Shown here: positions 37,376 through 47,951 of the stretch, in pieces | How positions within the stretch are numbered: position 1 is the first letter of the stretch | Layout: the number at the start of each line of letters is the position of its first letter | Assembly (NCBI RefSeq): GCF_000499385.1 | Contig: NW_013654378.1 | Span: forward strand, 27,501 to 91,500 | DNA: 64,000 bases | Direction: 5' to 3' | Origin: Eimeria necatrix | Lineage: Eukaryota > Apicomplexa > Conoidasida > Eucoccidiorida > Eimeriidae | The notes under the pieces: model-generated | Told to the model about the DNA's origin: nothing | Databases searched by the model: none | Seen by the model: only the letters and a program-made list of their open reading frames with translations | Position numbers and translations under genes: made by a program

Positions 37376-39132
37376 TGCTGCTGTGTTCAGGAAGTTTACA
37401 AGTTGTGGGGTGTGGAGCTGCAGGCTGCCGACTGGCAGCTGCAGTCGATGCCTGCAGAGCCGCAGCTTTCTTCAGAAAAAGTGGGTTTTAATTTGGATTT
37501 AATTTGCATTTAACATTTCATTTATTTATAATTATTAATATTTTATTATTAATATTAATATTATTGGTATTTATTATTAATTAATTTGTTTTATTTGCTG
37601 CTCTTCTTTGCCCCTCTAGGTCAACTCAGTGCTGCTTGAAATACAGTCAAATGCGCAAACTTGCCCGCAGCAAAGTCTCATATATATATTTATATATTTA
37701 TTTATTTATATATTTATATTTATTTATTTATTTATTTATTTGTTTGTTTATTGCCATTTTTAAATATAAAGTACAGAAAAAGGAAAATATGTTTCATTGT
37801 TGATTTAATTTTCAATTTTGGAAATGGAAAAAGCTCTGTTTGTGCATGCAGAGTTTGGCAGAAATTCGCTACTTGGCGCAGCGCGTGGCGGAAATTCGAA
37901 AAAAGAAAATCTTAAAAAGAAAAAAAGAAAAAACTGTTGTGAGACATTTAGTGGAAGAGACACAAGTCCAAGACAGCAGCAACGAGCCGCAGGCCACGCA
38001 GGTAATGCAAATTTGTAAACTCTACAGTTTTAGTCCAAATACAGCAGCAGCAGCAGCAGCAGATGTAGCAGCAGCAGCAGCAGCAGATGTAGCAGTAGCA
38101 GCAGCAGCAGCAGATGTAGCAGCAGCAGCAGCAGCAGAAGTAGCAGCAGCAGCAGCAGCAGCAGCAGAAGTAGCAGCAGCAGCAGCAGCAGCAGATGTAG
38201 CAGCAGCAGCAGCAGCAGATGTAGCAGCAGCAGCAGCAGCAGAAGTAGCAGCAGAAGCAGCAGTAACAACGACAAGAGCAGCAACAGCAGCAGCAGCAGT
38301 AGCAGCAGCAGTAGCAGCAGCAACAGGAGCTGCAGCAACAGCAGCAAAAATAGTGGCACCTGCTGCAGCAATTCTAGTTTATAAATGCCTATTTAATTTA
38401 TAATTGCACATTTAACTTATAAATGCATATTTAATTTGTAATTGCACATTCAATTCATAAATGCACATTTGGTTTAAACTGCAAATGACACAAACGCGTG
38501 TGGAGTACTTTTGTTCCTTTTAAAATAGAATTAAATGATTGATAAATGAAAATAAAAGTTTTCGAATTAAATGATTGATGAATAAAAATAAAAGTTTTCG
38601 AATTAAATGATTTATGAATAAAAATAAAGTTTTCCAAAAGTAATAAAGTGCGAAGTTTTCATTTAGATTCTGCAGACACTCGAGAATTATTGTAGTTGAA
38701 CAAACACTGCATGCATGCAAGAAATGACAGCAGTTGACAAGTAAATAATACTAAATAATAATAAACAATAATAAATAATAATAAATAGTAATAAATAATA
38801 TTAGATAATAAATAAATAATAATAACAATAATAGTAATAATAATAAATAACAAATAATTATAACAATTCTAATAATTATAACTATAATGATTAAAATAAA
38901 ATGTCTTCGGTGAATTGTGTTATAATAATAAATAATAAATAATTATTATAATACTTATAATTATAATAATTATAATAATTAAAATGTCTTCGGCAAATTG
39001 TTTCCTTTTTTTGTTCAGCGCTCTTCACAAGCTTCTGCTCCGTGTTTGGCATCTTTTGCGATTTGCAACACAAAAGAAACCAAAAAGAAAAAAGAAAAAA
39101 AACCCGACTTCGACGCCAGCAGTTGGCTTTAA
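34957..39132 (+). CDS. Small helical protein, six or seven exons, unknown function
   Basis: Exons 34957-35163, 35553-35712, 36725-36849, 37391-37480, 37852-38001 and 39019-39132 join in phase to about 281 residues. A further exon 37620-37652 (VNSVLLEIQSN) would fit only with a GC donor. Start: MAFFGVSTNLINC after GCGAAA. The protein is mostly alpha-helical and coiled-coil-like (FARLQLEYSSAYAAYQQLQ, YFEGQEAAAKEVCEKAAAAK, VDELLVPYLTFLNELTSAED, YKLWGVELQAADWQLQ, LAEIRYLAQRVAEIRKKK), with a lysine-rich patch and the C-terminus KKPDFDASSWL. There is no signal peptide, membrane segment or known catalytic motif. The last exon also stays open in a second frame, so its frame rests on the upstream phases. 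Introns carry TTTA, TGCATGCA, AAT and CAG-GTA repeats. I do not recognise the family. Confidence 0.6.
35718..35790. repeat. (TTTA)n microsatellite
   Basis: About 18 TTTA units directly after the donor of exon 2 of the helical-protein gene. The Leu-Phe-Ile-Tyr frames here are artefacts. Confidence 0.9.
35859..36595. repeat. TGCATGCA array in an intron
   Basis: Dozens of TGCATGC/GCATGCA words are spaced by short ATATATT, TTTATAT or AATT segments over about 730 bp, in intron 2 of the helical-protein gene. Both strands read Met-His-Ala-Cys-Ile repeats that are not proteins. TGCATGCA matches the core bound by the Plasmodium AP2-SP/EXP-type DNA-binding domain. Confidence 0.85.
38040..38340. repeat. 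CAG-CAG-GTA minisatellite in an intron
   Basis: Units of about 18-24 bp, (GCA)n followed by GATGTA or GAAGTA, repeated about ten times with variable length. It sits in the last intron of the helical-protein gene, between donor CAG|GTAATG at 38002 and acceptor TTGTTCAG before 39019. Confidence 0.8.
38526..38640. repeat. 37-bp tandem repeat, three copies
   Basis: Three copies of AATTAAATGATTGATGAAT followed by AAAAATAAAAGTTTTCG, slightly diverged. It is intronic and is followed by (AAT)n repeats at 38745-38990. Confidence 0.8.
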
Positions 39133-39137
39133 CAGCT

Positions 39138-39295
39138 CCTAAACCCTAAACCCTAAACCCTAAACCCTAAGCCCTAGCGCTGAAACTCGCAACAAGCGCG
39201 TTGCGTAGACCCTGAAATGGCTAAGCCCTCCCGAAAACCCTTGAAAACCCCAAACCCTAAACCCTAGGGAACCCCAAACCCTAAACCCTGGGGCT
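39138..39295. repeat. Telomere-like CCCTAAA repeats
   Basis: CCCTAAA units at 39139-39175, 39250-39265 and 39275-39290, starting about 6 bp after the stop codon of the helical-protein gene. Confidence 0.85.
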
Positions 39296-39299
39296 TCGG

Positions 39300-40202
39300 G
39301 CTTGAGGCAATAACCAAAACCCTCCCTAAGTGCGACGAAAGATAAACGGAAAGTTGCAAGGAATGAGTTGCACAGTTCATTTATTTTCTTTGTACAGATC
39401 CAAACATTTTATTTGGAAATAATTCATTTATTTATTCAGACTTTTGCAACGCATTTTATCTTGAAATGTTCCTCCCGCTGTGCTCTTCCATTGCAAGTGG
39501 CATTAGACACATCCCACACATCTGTGTTTCCAAATAAAAAAGAACAATAATATATCCACAGCATTGTACTATTCTTGTTGTACATATATAGTTCCTATTT
39601 GGAGGGAAAACTATGCAATAAATTGGCTGAAGAAGCAGAAAACTAAAAGCGATCTGTACAACTGTGTCAGTCATGCAGGAGTTTCTGCACCTCTGCATGC
39701 GCAGTTTCTGTGCCTCTCTTTCTAAGTTTTTCCGCCACATCTATGAGAAAATTTACAATAAAAAATATTATCGAAGAGTTTTCAGAAACTCAACAAGTCG
39801 GGGAAGCCCCAAACTGCACCATTCAACTTGGCGGCGCATGCAGCTTCGCCTTCTATACATAGCTCGTTCGCCGCAGAACTTGTGGACTTGGCAGCAAAAG
39901 GCGAAGGAAATTTCGAGAAAATAAATAAAATAAAATAATGACAGAAAGGTGTTTCCAAATCCGCATCACTTTGGCGTTGTTCCTTCAGACCAAAAGGCTG
40001 CCCCAGTTGCTCCGAGACGAAAAGGGTTTCCCCCGCTGTCATAAATCCAAAGAACACTTTTATTACAAGATATAACTATTTATAAACATTTAATAAACCT
40101 ATCAATAAACATCATTTGCCACTTCGCCAGCATTTGACGCTGCAGCAGAGGCGCACTGAAAGCTGCCTCGCGGAAACCCGAGTCCAGGAAGCAAACCCAG
40201 CA
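39300..40202. other. Spacer between convergent genes
   Basis: Non-repetitive, mixed composition, with small open frames on both strands and no recognisable domain. It probably holds the 3' UTRs of the flanking genes. Nothing else is seen. Confidence 0.4.
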
Positions 40203-40221
40203 CTAGTTCATGCCATCTGCT

Positions 40222-40263
<42 letters not shown>

Positions 40264-40903
40264 GGGCCCTCTTCCAGTGCAGTGTAGAACCTCGCAACTG
40301 CCTCGAGCACCTGCGGCTGCGTCTTCTGCAGCGCCTGCAAACCCGCTTTTAGGGTTTGGCTGACATAGGCAGAAGCTTCTGCTGCTGCTTCGCGCAGCTG
40401 CTGCTGCCCCACAGCCACTTTGCCCTTCAGCAGCGCAGCAGCTTGCTGCAGCTCTTCCGCCGTGGGCTGCAGCGCCGTCTTGAGTTGGCTGGCGAACTTC
40501 TCAACTGCAGCTTTCACCTGCTCAGCAGTCATCTTCTTGCCTGCGGGCGTTGCTGCTGCTGCTGCTGCTGGGTCTGCTGCTGCTGCTGCTGCTGCTGCTG
40601 CCTGCTGCAACGACGCCAGCGCCTCCCCCGGCAGGCCCAGAGAAGCTGCCAACTCCTCGAGGCCCTGGGGCCCCTTCTGCTCCACAAAAGCCAGCAGCCG
40701 CTCCAGAGCTGCTGCAGGGGAAGGGGCCCCCTCGCGGGGGCCCCCCAGTTCGGACTGGAGGCCCTTTAGTGCCTCTTTTGCTATGTCTTGAACTCCTTGA
40801 AACTCCTCCTCCAGGATCTTCTGGAGGCCCTGGGGGATCTCGGGGCCCTCGAGCTTCGCCCCCAGTCCCAGCAGCTCGCGCAGCGCCTGCTTCCCCAGAT
40901 CCC

Positions 40904-40941
<38 letters not shown>

Positions 40942-41843
40942 CTGCCTTCCTCGTCAAACCGTGCTGCAGCAGCAGCTTCTGCTTCCACAAGTCCTTCGAA
41001 AAGCCTCCCCAACTCCCAGTCCGGCTCTTCTTCCTCAGAGGACTCCCCCTCCCGCACAACTCTCCTGCGGCGGCCCTTCTTAGCCCCCCTCCTCAAGTTG
41101 ATGCTGCTGCTGCTGCTGCTGCTGGTCCTCTTGCGTCTGCTGCTTGCTGCCAGCCGCCGCGCCCCCTTGAAGTCCACTTCGTCAAAGAGGGTCCCAAAAA
41201 GAGGCTCCTCTTCTTCTTCATCTCCGCTGCTTCCCAAGTCCTCCACGGGCCGCTCATCTCCCCCCGCGTCAGCAAAAGTGGAGGAGCTGTCAGTCACCCC
41301 CCTGCTGCCCTCACCACTCCCTGCTGCTGCTGCTTCTGCTGCTGCTTCTGCTGCTGCTGCTGCCTCGGAAGATGAGCTGGAGCTCTCGCCGGAGGAGCCA
41401 GACTCGCCTTCTTCCTGGCCCTCTTCAGCCTTTCCCTCCTCGCCCTCTGGGGCCCCCTCTGGGGCCCCCGCAGGGGCCCCTGCAGGGGCCCCCGCTGAGG
41501 CTTCTGCGGGGGTAATGAGGGCAGGTGGGGGCCCCGACTGGTCCACTCTACCCTCGGGGATATCTTCCCCAAAGGGCGGTGAACGGCCCCAGGCAAAAGG
41601 GTCAGAAACCAGAGGCCTCGGGGCGCTGGAGTCCTCCCTTGAGGCTGCAGCCTCACCTTCAGAGGCCGCCACTTCCTCCGCAGAACTCGAAGATGCCTCT
41701 CGTCTTCGAAGAAAACCAGCAGCAGAGTCAGCAGCAGGCTCTTTCTCTGCTGCAGCTGCTGCAGCAGCTGCTGCTGCAGTGTAGGCGTGCGCGAGCAGCA
41801 CACCACAGACGACGAACTTGAGTTGCCGAGACAGCCGGACCAT
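40203..41843 (-). CDS. Secreted acidic low-complexity protein, intronless
   Basis: A single frame of 546 residues. The start at 41843 gives MVRLSRQLKFVVCGVLLAHAYTA, a good signal peptide; an in-frame ATG further upstream would bury it. The frame contains a GAPAGAPEGAPEG repeat, serine/glutamate/alanine runs, basic clusters (SRRKRTSSSS, KKGRRRRVV), the acidic stretch EEEEPDWELGRLFEGLVEAE, then a helical C-terminal half (LRELLGLGAKLEGPEIPQGLQKILEEEFQ, AEQVKAAVEKFASQLKTALQ) with short CAG-derived repeats, ending near poly-Gln and ADGMN. It has no transmembrane segment after the signal and no known fold, so soluble secretion (parasitophorous vacuole or dense-granule-like) is inference. Amphipathic helices similar to apolipoprotein or late-embryogenesis repeats are visible. 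Confidence 0.7.
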
Positions 41844-41929
41844 CTTCGGCGGAAGCACAAAAAAACGCGGGTGATCTGCTGTAAAAAGAATATAAAAAGA
41901 ATTTGAATTCAATTCGCAAAGTTGCAAAC

Positions 41930-44640
41930 GAATGAAAACAGAATATAAGATCTGAATGATGATCGGCTGATCGCTGCTGCTCTCGATGCTCGTGGAGCGA
42001 TGCCCGGCGCGCGGCGCTTTGGGGAGGGGCTTTCTAAGAGGCGCTGCTGCTGCTTTTGCTTGTTTGGGCGAGTTTAACTGGACTATTTTCCGGAATTAAA
42101 AGCATTTTATCAAAAGTATCTCACTTTAAACTTCAACTCCGTTTATATGGCATCTTTGGGGTCACTTAGTCAGGCCAGGACCACTGGCACAGGCAGAACG
42201 ACCCCGTGCCAGCAAGCATTCGACACGTTCGCGGGCAAGACAGGATGTTTAATGTTTCTAATTTAGATTTCTAGAGTATTCCAACAATTATAAACAATTA
42301 TAAATAAGATTTAGCGTTTATTGTTGAGGGTAGGTCTCAGGTGCAGTTTTGGCAGGCAGGAGTGGGAGCCACTCGGGCATACCAGGATTGCACGATGCTG
42401 GTTGGATGGTGCTTTCTTCAACAGTTCGCGGGTCTCATTCTTTTTAAAGTTCATTCTCTCTTTTTAAATCCCAATTAATATAATTAATTGTGTCTAAGAA
42501 GGAAATTCGGACACAAAGCGTGGGACAAGAAGCAGGCAAGGGAGGGTGTTGAACTCTCATCCGGAGCTTCATTCGAGAAAGCATTTTCTTTACAAATGCT
42601 CCAGATACGGAACTACCGCTGAATAAAAGATAATCTGTTTTAAATAGGGGGCACAATGCATTTCATAATGGACTTAGTTGGCGAGGAAAACCCATTACTT
42701 GGCTTTCAGACTTTCACACTAACAAGTCAGTCTTCACAAATTGCTAGATTAGATTGTTTGACCCACTAAGTAAATGTGGGATCCCAGAAATCTGCTTTCA
42801 ATTAGTTTTGCTTCACCGTCAAAACCCTGGTGAAGCTGCTGCGGTTGCAGCAGGCAGAAGTGCTTGGGGGCACACAAAGGACTGCAGTTTACTTTTTCCT
42901 GAAAGAGTTAGAGATCTTGTTCATGAAAACTAACCCTGGAAAGTCAAAATATAATTTTTAGAGCGAATTTAATTGATATTGGCATTTCAGACTGCAGCAA
43001 ATGCACCACCTAAGGAGCTTTATGATGCTGAGAAGTACCGCTTTAAGACAAAGCCTGGAGCCAAAAATGTTAAACCCTTAACACTAAAAGCTAAACGCCA
43101 AACCAGAAGTGCTAAACCCTTGAAATTATGTTTCAATAGCTGCTCCGGCATCTGCGTACTCCTCACACGGCTCACAGTTCAGTCATTCCTTTATAAATGT
43201 GGCCGGTGTCCTTAAAGCAAGTTCTTCAAAGTCTTGATTGCAAAGACTGCTTGTTACAACGAAGCAGCCTTGCTGTGATTTCACTTTTGTGTTTAGGGTT
43301 TAGGGTTTGGGGCCAGGGTTTAGGGTCTGAAGATTGCGAAAGCCCAGCAACAGGCCATCAGTGCCGCCTACAGCCCTTGGGGTTAGCTGCGGTACTGTAT
43401 TGGCGAGCTATGACTTCTAAACTGATCAGTTTGGATTATTCGTAAGTACTCTTTGTGAAACAATCTGTTGAAACATTCAAATCATAAATTCACTCCCCGG
43501 ATTAACCAGCTTCAGGACTGATAGGAGTAAAGGCCTGAGAAGCGGCCGTTTATTTCAGGGTTGCGTAAAAGCTTTAGAGGATCACTAGAAGAGAATAAAG
43601 ACAAGAAATACAAGAAAAGAAAATAAAAATTAGAAAGACTGTCAAGCTGTGATTCGCTAGTCTATCCAGCTGCAATGGACATGAACATCCCGAAACACCC
43701 ATGCAAATAACAAGGAAGTGTTGAAATGATGATTACAGCTACTGCTTTATTGTTGAACATGAGACAATATTTGCATTAAAACTAAAAAAGATGCAAAAAT
43801 TAGACAATTCCATTTATAATGCGCAAAGGACAGAAGGGGTTCCCAGGCGTTGGCAGGGTGTGGCACAAGACAAGCAGGGCCTTGTCTGCAAATCCAAATA
43901 TCAAATGCAGAATAAAACAACAAACTAAATACATGAATTGTTAAATAAATGACAAAAAGCTGGGCATGTTCATGAGAAAACTGGGGATAGCCAGACTCTC
44001 CTTCTCCTGTTCTTCCATTTGTTCTGCATCCTAGCCATCTTATTTCTGCACAATTTGCATGCGCGCTTTCGCAGCTGCTCCAGCAAAAGTATATGTGCAA
44101 AAATATTTGGTTGAGAGTGTGATTAAAGAACAGCAGTTTTGCATGCAGAAGGCAAGTAGAATAAGGCTAGATCAGAAAGCCTACAGGCTGGGTGTTGGGT
44201 GTTAAGATGCAAGATTTGTTACGGAGCTTATGCCCATTTAAGTTGCTGCATTCTCTCTCACAATATACTTTTTCTTCTTTTTAAGTCGCTGCATTCTCTC
44301 TCATAAAATACTTTTTCTTTTTGAATTTGCACTGCTGCATGCGGCTTTCTGTCGCTGTCTACGGCCATTCCCGGCGAACTCCGCGGCTGCTCAGCAGCAA
44401 AGGAATTGCTCATTCAAGAAATGCCACTCTAGGAAACAGGGGCAGCAAAGAAGAGAGACTTATAAAGAAATAATGTGGCAGTCTAAATGGAGAGGGGCTT
44501 CAGGAATATGTTTGTCTCAATTAGAATGTCTTTTAAGAAGAGTTAAGTGCAGCATCGATTGCAAGCCCGTCTATTCCCAGCAGCAGAATGCAGAAGCAGC
44601 CCTGAACCACTAAAGAAAGAACCGGCAACGTGACCACTGG
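41930..44640. other. Feature-poor segment
   Basis: About 2.7 kb almost free of CAG tracts, GGGGCCCC and palindromes. Small open frames on both strands have no recognisable domain. Degenerate telomere-like words occur at 43065-43115, and TTTAGGG units at 43291-43327. It starts with the promoter side of the secreted-protein gene. No tRNA or other RNA gene was recognised by eye. Confidence 0.5.
44230..44325. repeat. Roughly 46-bp tandem duplication
   Basis: TTAAGTTGCTGCATTCTCTC plus TCACAATATACTTTTTCTT is followed by a diverged copy (TTAAGTCGCTGCATTCTCTC plus TCATAAAATACTTTTTCTT). Confidence 0.7.
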
Positions 44641-44867
44641 TCACATGAATGGGCACCAAGAAGCAAAAAGAATGGACGCCTCTAGAGGCGGCAAAGAAGG
44701 CAATACTCCTAAAAGAATATTCCTTAGCCGCTGCTCTGTAGCCTTTTTATCACTGAGACCACTGGACCACTGACTGTTCCTGCAGCCCGCCTCTTGCAGG
44801 CAGAAGCGAGCCAAGATAAAAGCAAAAATCAAAAGTCGGCGTTATTTGAAAAGCCTGGCAGCAGCGC

Positions 44868-45118
44868 CGCAAGCGCAGCAGCAGCAAGCTGCAGCGCGCA
44901 GCAGCACCAAGCTGCAGCGCGCAGCAGCACCAAGCTGCAGCACGCAGCAGCAGCAGCAAGCTGCAGCACGCAGCAGCAGCAGCAAGCTGCAGCGCGCAAC
45001 AGCAGCAAGCTGCAGCGCGCAGCAGCAGCAAGCTGCAGCAAGCAGCAGCAGCAAGCAGCAGCAAGCAGCAGCAGCAAGATGCAGCAAGCAGCAGCAGCAA
45101 GCTGCAGCGCGCAGCGTC
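44868..45118. repeat. CAAGCTGCAGCGCGCAGCAG minisatellite
   Basis: About eleven copies of a 20- to 27-bp unit, CAGCAAGCTGCAGCGCGCAG with variants (CACGCAG, AAGCAG). All frames are open because of the repeat; none is taken as a gene. Confidence 0.8.
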
Positions 45119-45309
45119 AACGAGAACAGGCGAAAGGGTACTTTGTAGCTTTTTAAAGAATGCATTTCGAGGCTGGCTGGGCCCCCAAAAGCTGCTGAGA
45201 AAGCCTCCAGCTTTCTGAGCCACTTTAGCTTCCCAGTCTTAGTTCAAGCACTTCACTTTTGGCCAGAAAGCTCTCCCTGTATTTCCATTTTGCCTTTTTC
45301 CTTCGCCAG

Positions 45310-45531
45310 CAGCAGCTCTCTGGGCCTGCTGCTGCTGCCAGAGACAAACACGCAAAATCTGCGGGCCAAAAAGCCCTTAAAAAGCCCTTTCGCGGCAACG
45401 CATGCAGCGGGGCTTTTGAATTGGCAGAAAGCCCCAAACTGGGGCCTCCGCTGAAGCTTGCTGCTCCCATTTTCACTCAAAAAGACAAAAAAAATGTGCT
45501 GGCGGGCACACTGGACCACGCCGGGGAGTAA
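45310..45531 (+). CDS. Possible terminal exon, unknown protein
   Basis: After the acceptor-like CTTCGCCAG the + frame reads QQLSGPAAAARDKHAKSAG, then KALKKPFRGNACSGAFELAE and APIFTQKDKKNVLAG, ending in DHAGE and a stop at 45531. The composition is coding-like and not repeat-derived. Frames on the other strand are also open, so strand is uncertain. No upstream exon could be joined with confidence. Confidence 0.3.
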   Translation, partial: QQLSGPAAAARDKHAKSAGQKALKKPFRGNACSGAFELAESPKLGPPLKLAAPIFTQKDKKNVLAGTLDHAGE

Positions 45532-45763
45532 ATTTGAAAAATAATAAAGTCTGGACGAGAAAAACAAAGTCAAAAACGCAAAATTCAGAAAAATCAAAGA
45601 AGCCCCTTTGCCCAAGCTTAAGCCACGCTGCTGCGCCTCCCGCTGCACTGGCTCGGGGCCTGTCCTTTTTCTTTTGCTGCTGTGGGGCTTCAGGTCTGGA
45701 CTGGCAGTTGACCAGTGGTCCACACCGGAGCTTGCTGCTGCTGCACTGCTTGCAGCAGCAACC

Positions 45764-46195
45764 TTAGAGGCCAGGTGACTCTCGCCATCGGTGGGTATAA
45801 ATGCCTTTGGGGCAGTAAATGCAGCTCAGGGGATACGCGGGGCGCCCAGAAGGATTATTGGAAAGGGAAGTAAGCTTCTTTTCTGTTTCTGGCGGGCCAG
45901 CAGCTGCTGCAGCAGCTGCTGCTGCTGCTGCTGCTGCTGGCGTCGCTGCAGCAGCTGCAGCAGACACAGGGTGTGGGTCAGATGGCCGCGCTTCCGCTGC
46001 AGTTCTCGCTCTTGTCTTTTTCTGTCCCTTTGGCACTGAAGAATCCAATTTCTGAGTTAGAGCAACAACGCGGGAATTGAGAGGCGGGAGAGCCGAACGA
46101 AGCACCCCCCAGTTGAAGAAGCTGGCCGAGTTGCGCACGGCAATGCCTTCGATGCTGCCGCCCAGCATTGCCTTTTTCTCTTTTACTGCAGTCAT
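45764..46195 (-). CDS. Small hypothetical protein, 143 residues
   Basis: Starts MTAVKEKKAMLGGSIEGIAV at 46195, continues NSASFFNWGVLRSALPPLNS and KGQKKTRARTAAEARPSDP, then an alanine run from CTG units, KKLTSLSNNPSGRPAYP and a stop at 45764. The first 75 residues are not repeat-derived. There is no signal peptide or known motif. It may be spliced after the alanine run. Confidence 0.4.
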   Translation of the reverse strand: MTAVKEKKAMLGGSIEGIAVRNSASFFNWGVLRSALPPLNSRVVALTQKLDSSVPKGQKKTRARTAAEARPSDPHPVSAAAAAATPAAAAAAAAAAAAAGPPETEKKLTSLSNNPSGRPAYPLSCIYCPKGIYTHRWRESPGL

Positions 46196-46319
46196 TTTCG
46201 CAAATAAAAGAAAATAAACCCTTAAAATCGAAGAATTAATAAAAAGATCTCGACTTTTCGCGCCCAATGAGGGCTGCAACACATCCCGCCACTGAAGACT
46301 CAGCGGCGCCAGCAGCATC

Positions 46320-47600
46320 TGACCACTGGACCTCGTCCATGAAGACCCCCCCTAGAACACATGTTTAAATGACTTCTCGCAATTAATTTTTGATTTTTTT
46401 TCTAAAATTTAATATTATTTAAAGTATTTATTGCGTTTCGGGGCTCGGATGCCCCTCCTGGAGACGCCGCTGCCTCCCCGTTATGTGTCGCATTCACACA
46501 TTCATACACCCTATGAAGAAGCCAGATACAACGCAGGCATTTCAGCCTGCAAATCGAGCTGAAGAGCTCTAGTAAAGCATAATTAGGTATAGTTGAGCCT
46601 TTTTATGCGGTGTGCTGCTGCTGTTGCTGCTGCAGCTGCAGCTTTTGCGGGCTCTAGAGAGGCTCTGTGAGGTATAAATAAGCCTGGGTGTAAGGAATGC
46701 TGCTGTTGCTGCTGCTGCTGCTGCTTCCGCATCGCCTGCAGCGTTTGCTTCCGTTGCTGCTGATTCTCGCTGCTGCTCTGCTGCTGCCTTAATGCCCTTT
46801 CCGTGGGATGCCCTTAAGCGACGCTGCTGCTCGTTTCGGGCGCAATCCAGTGTACATACTGGGGAAATGCAGCTGCCTCGGAAAAATTTACTTTTATTTA
46901 TGTCATTGTTGAGGGCCCATTAGGGGCCCCTGAAGGGCCCTTTAAAAGCCCTTTAAGAGGCCCTTCGAAGGGTCTCTTTAAGGGCCCCATAAGAGTCCAA
47001 ACATGGACAAATGAAGTTCCAGTTTGCAGAGTTTCTCTCCTACACATGTTTTGCCCTTGGAGTGTATGAACAGCTGCTGCCTTATGAACAGGCGCAGCCC
47101 AATAAGTGTAGATAGAAGGATTTCTTTCTCGCTATTGTTGTCTATATCATAAATATATATACATATATGCGTAAATACATATATCCTTAAGTATACACAT
47201 GCGGATATACGGAAGTATATATAATATATATTATATATGTTTATATATCTTTTATATGTATTATATATGTATAAATATATAATATATATATATATATATG
47301 TATACGGAAGTATATATATATTATATATGTGTATATATCTCATATATTATATATATATATGTATACATATATAATATATATATACATTTGTATATATGCG
47401 CATATACGAATGTGCAGAGTGCTGTAAATAGCTGCAGCAGTACAAATTTACTCGGAGCTGCATCTGTGCAGTTAAGACAGCCAGAGGCGCTCAAGTTGGG
47501 GCTGGGGGTGCAGTCTCAGACTTCTGTAGATCCTTTTTGATTTTTCTGGATTCAAAAAATACTATTTGAGGCTTTTTGTCTAAGTAAGATTGCCCAGAGC
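46320..47600. other. Spacer with TA microsatellites
   Basis: Mixed sequence, with interrupted CTG at 46610-46790, AGGGGCCC/AAGGGCCC words at 46910-46990 and TATATA/TATG microsatellites at 47140-47400. No gene is supported. Confidence 0.55.
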
Positions 47601-47683
47601 ACTGCAGGCCACTTTAATAAAAGAAAACGCGCCAAAGCACTTGCACTTGTTGACACGAAGCACAGCCGGGGGCCCCTTGGCTT

Positions 47684-47911
47684 CTATCTGTAAACCTCTG
47701 AGGGCCCCGCAGCCACCCCGGGGCCCCTGCTGCTGCAGCAGCAGGGGCCCCCAGGTGGCAGCAAACCCCAAAGCGCCATAAGTCTGAACTTCAGGGGCCC
47801 CATGCGCAGCACCATGAAGGCGTGGGGCATTTTGGGGCTGCTGGGGCGGCTCCGGGGGCCCCGGGGGGCCCCGGGGCCCCCCACGGCCCCTCAGCGCTGC
47901 TGAGGCTCGCT

Positions 47912-47951
<40 letters not shown>

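Noticed and set aside
39139..39290. Chromosome end or telomere
   Set aside because: Telomere-like units are short, degenerate, in both orientations and embedded among genes.
42000..44640. tRNA or other structural RNA genes
   Set aside because: I looked for B-box-like GGTTCGA words and paired stems and saw none; a tRNAscan or Infernal run would decide.
4470..46330. Recurring CCACTGG/GACCACTGG words (for example 44632, a GTGACCA-C-TGGTCAC dyad)
   Set aside because: The 7-mer count is close to chance for 64 kb; only the single dyad at 44632 stands out, with no context.
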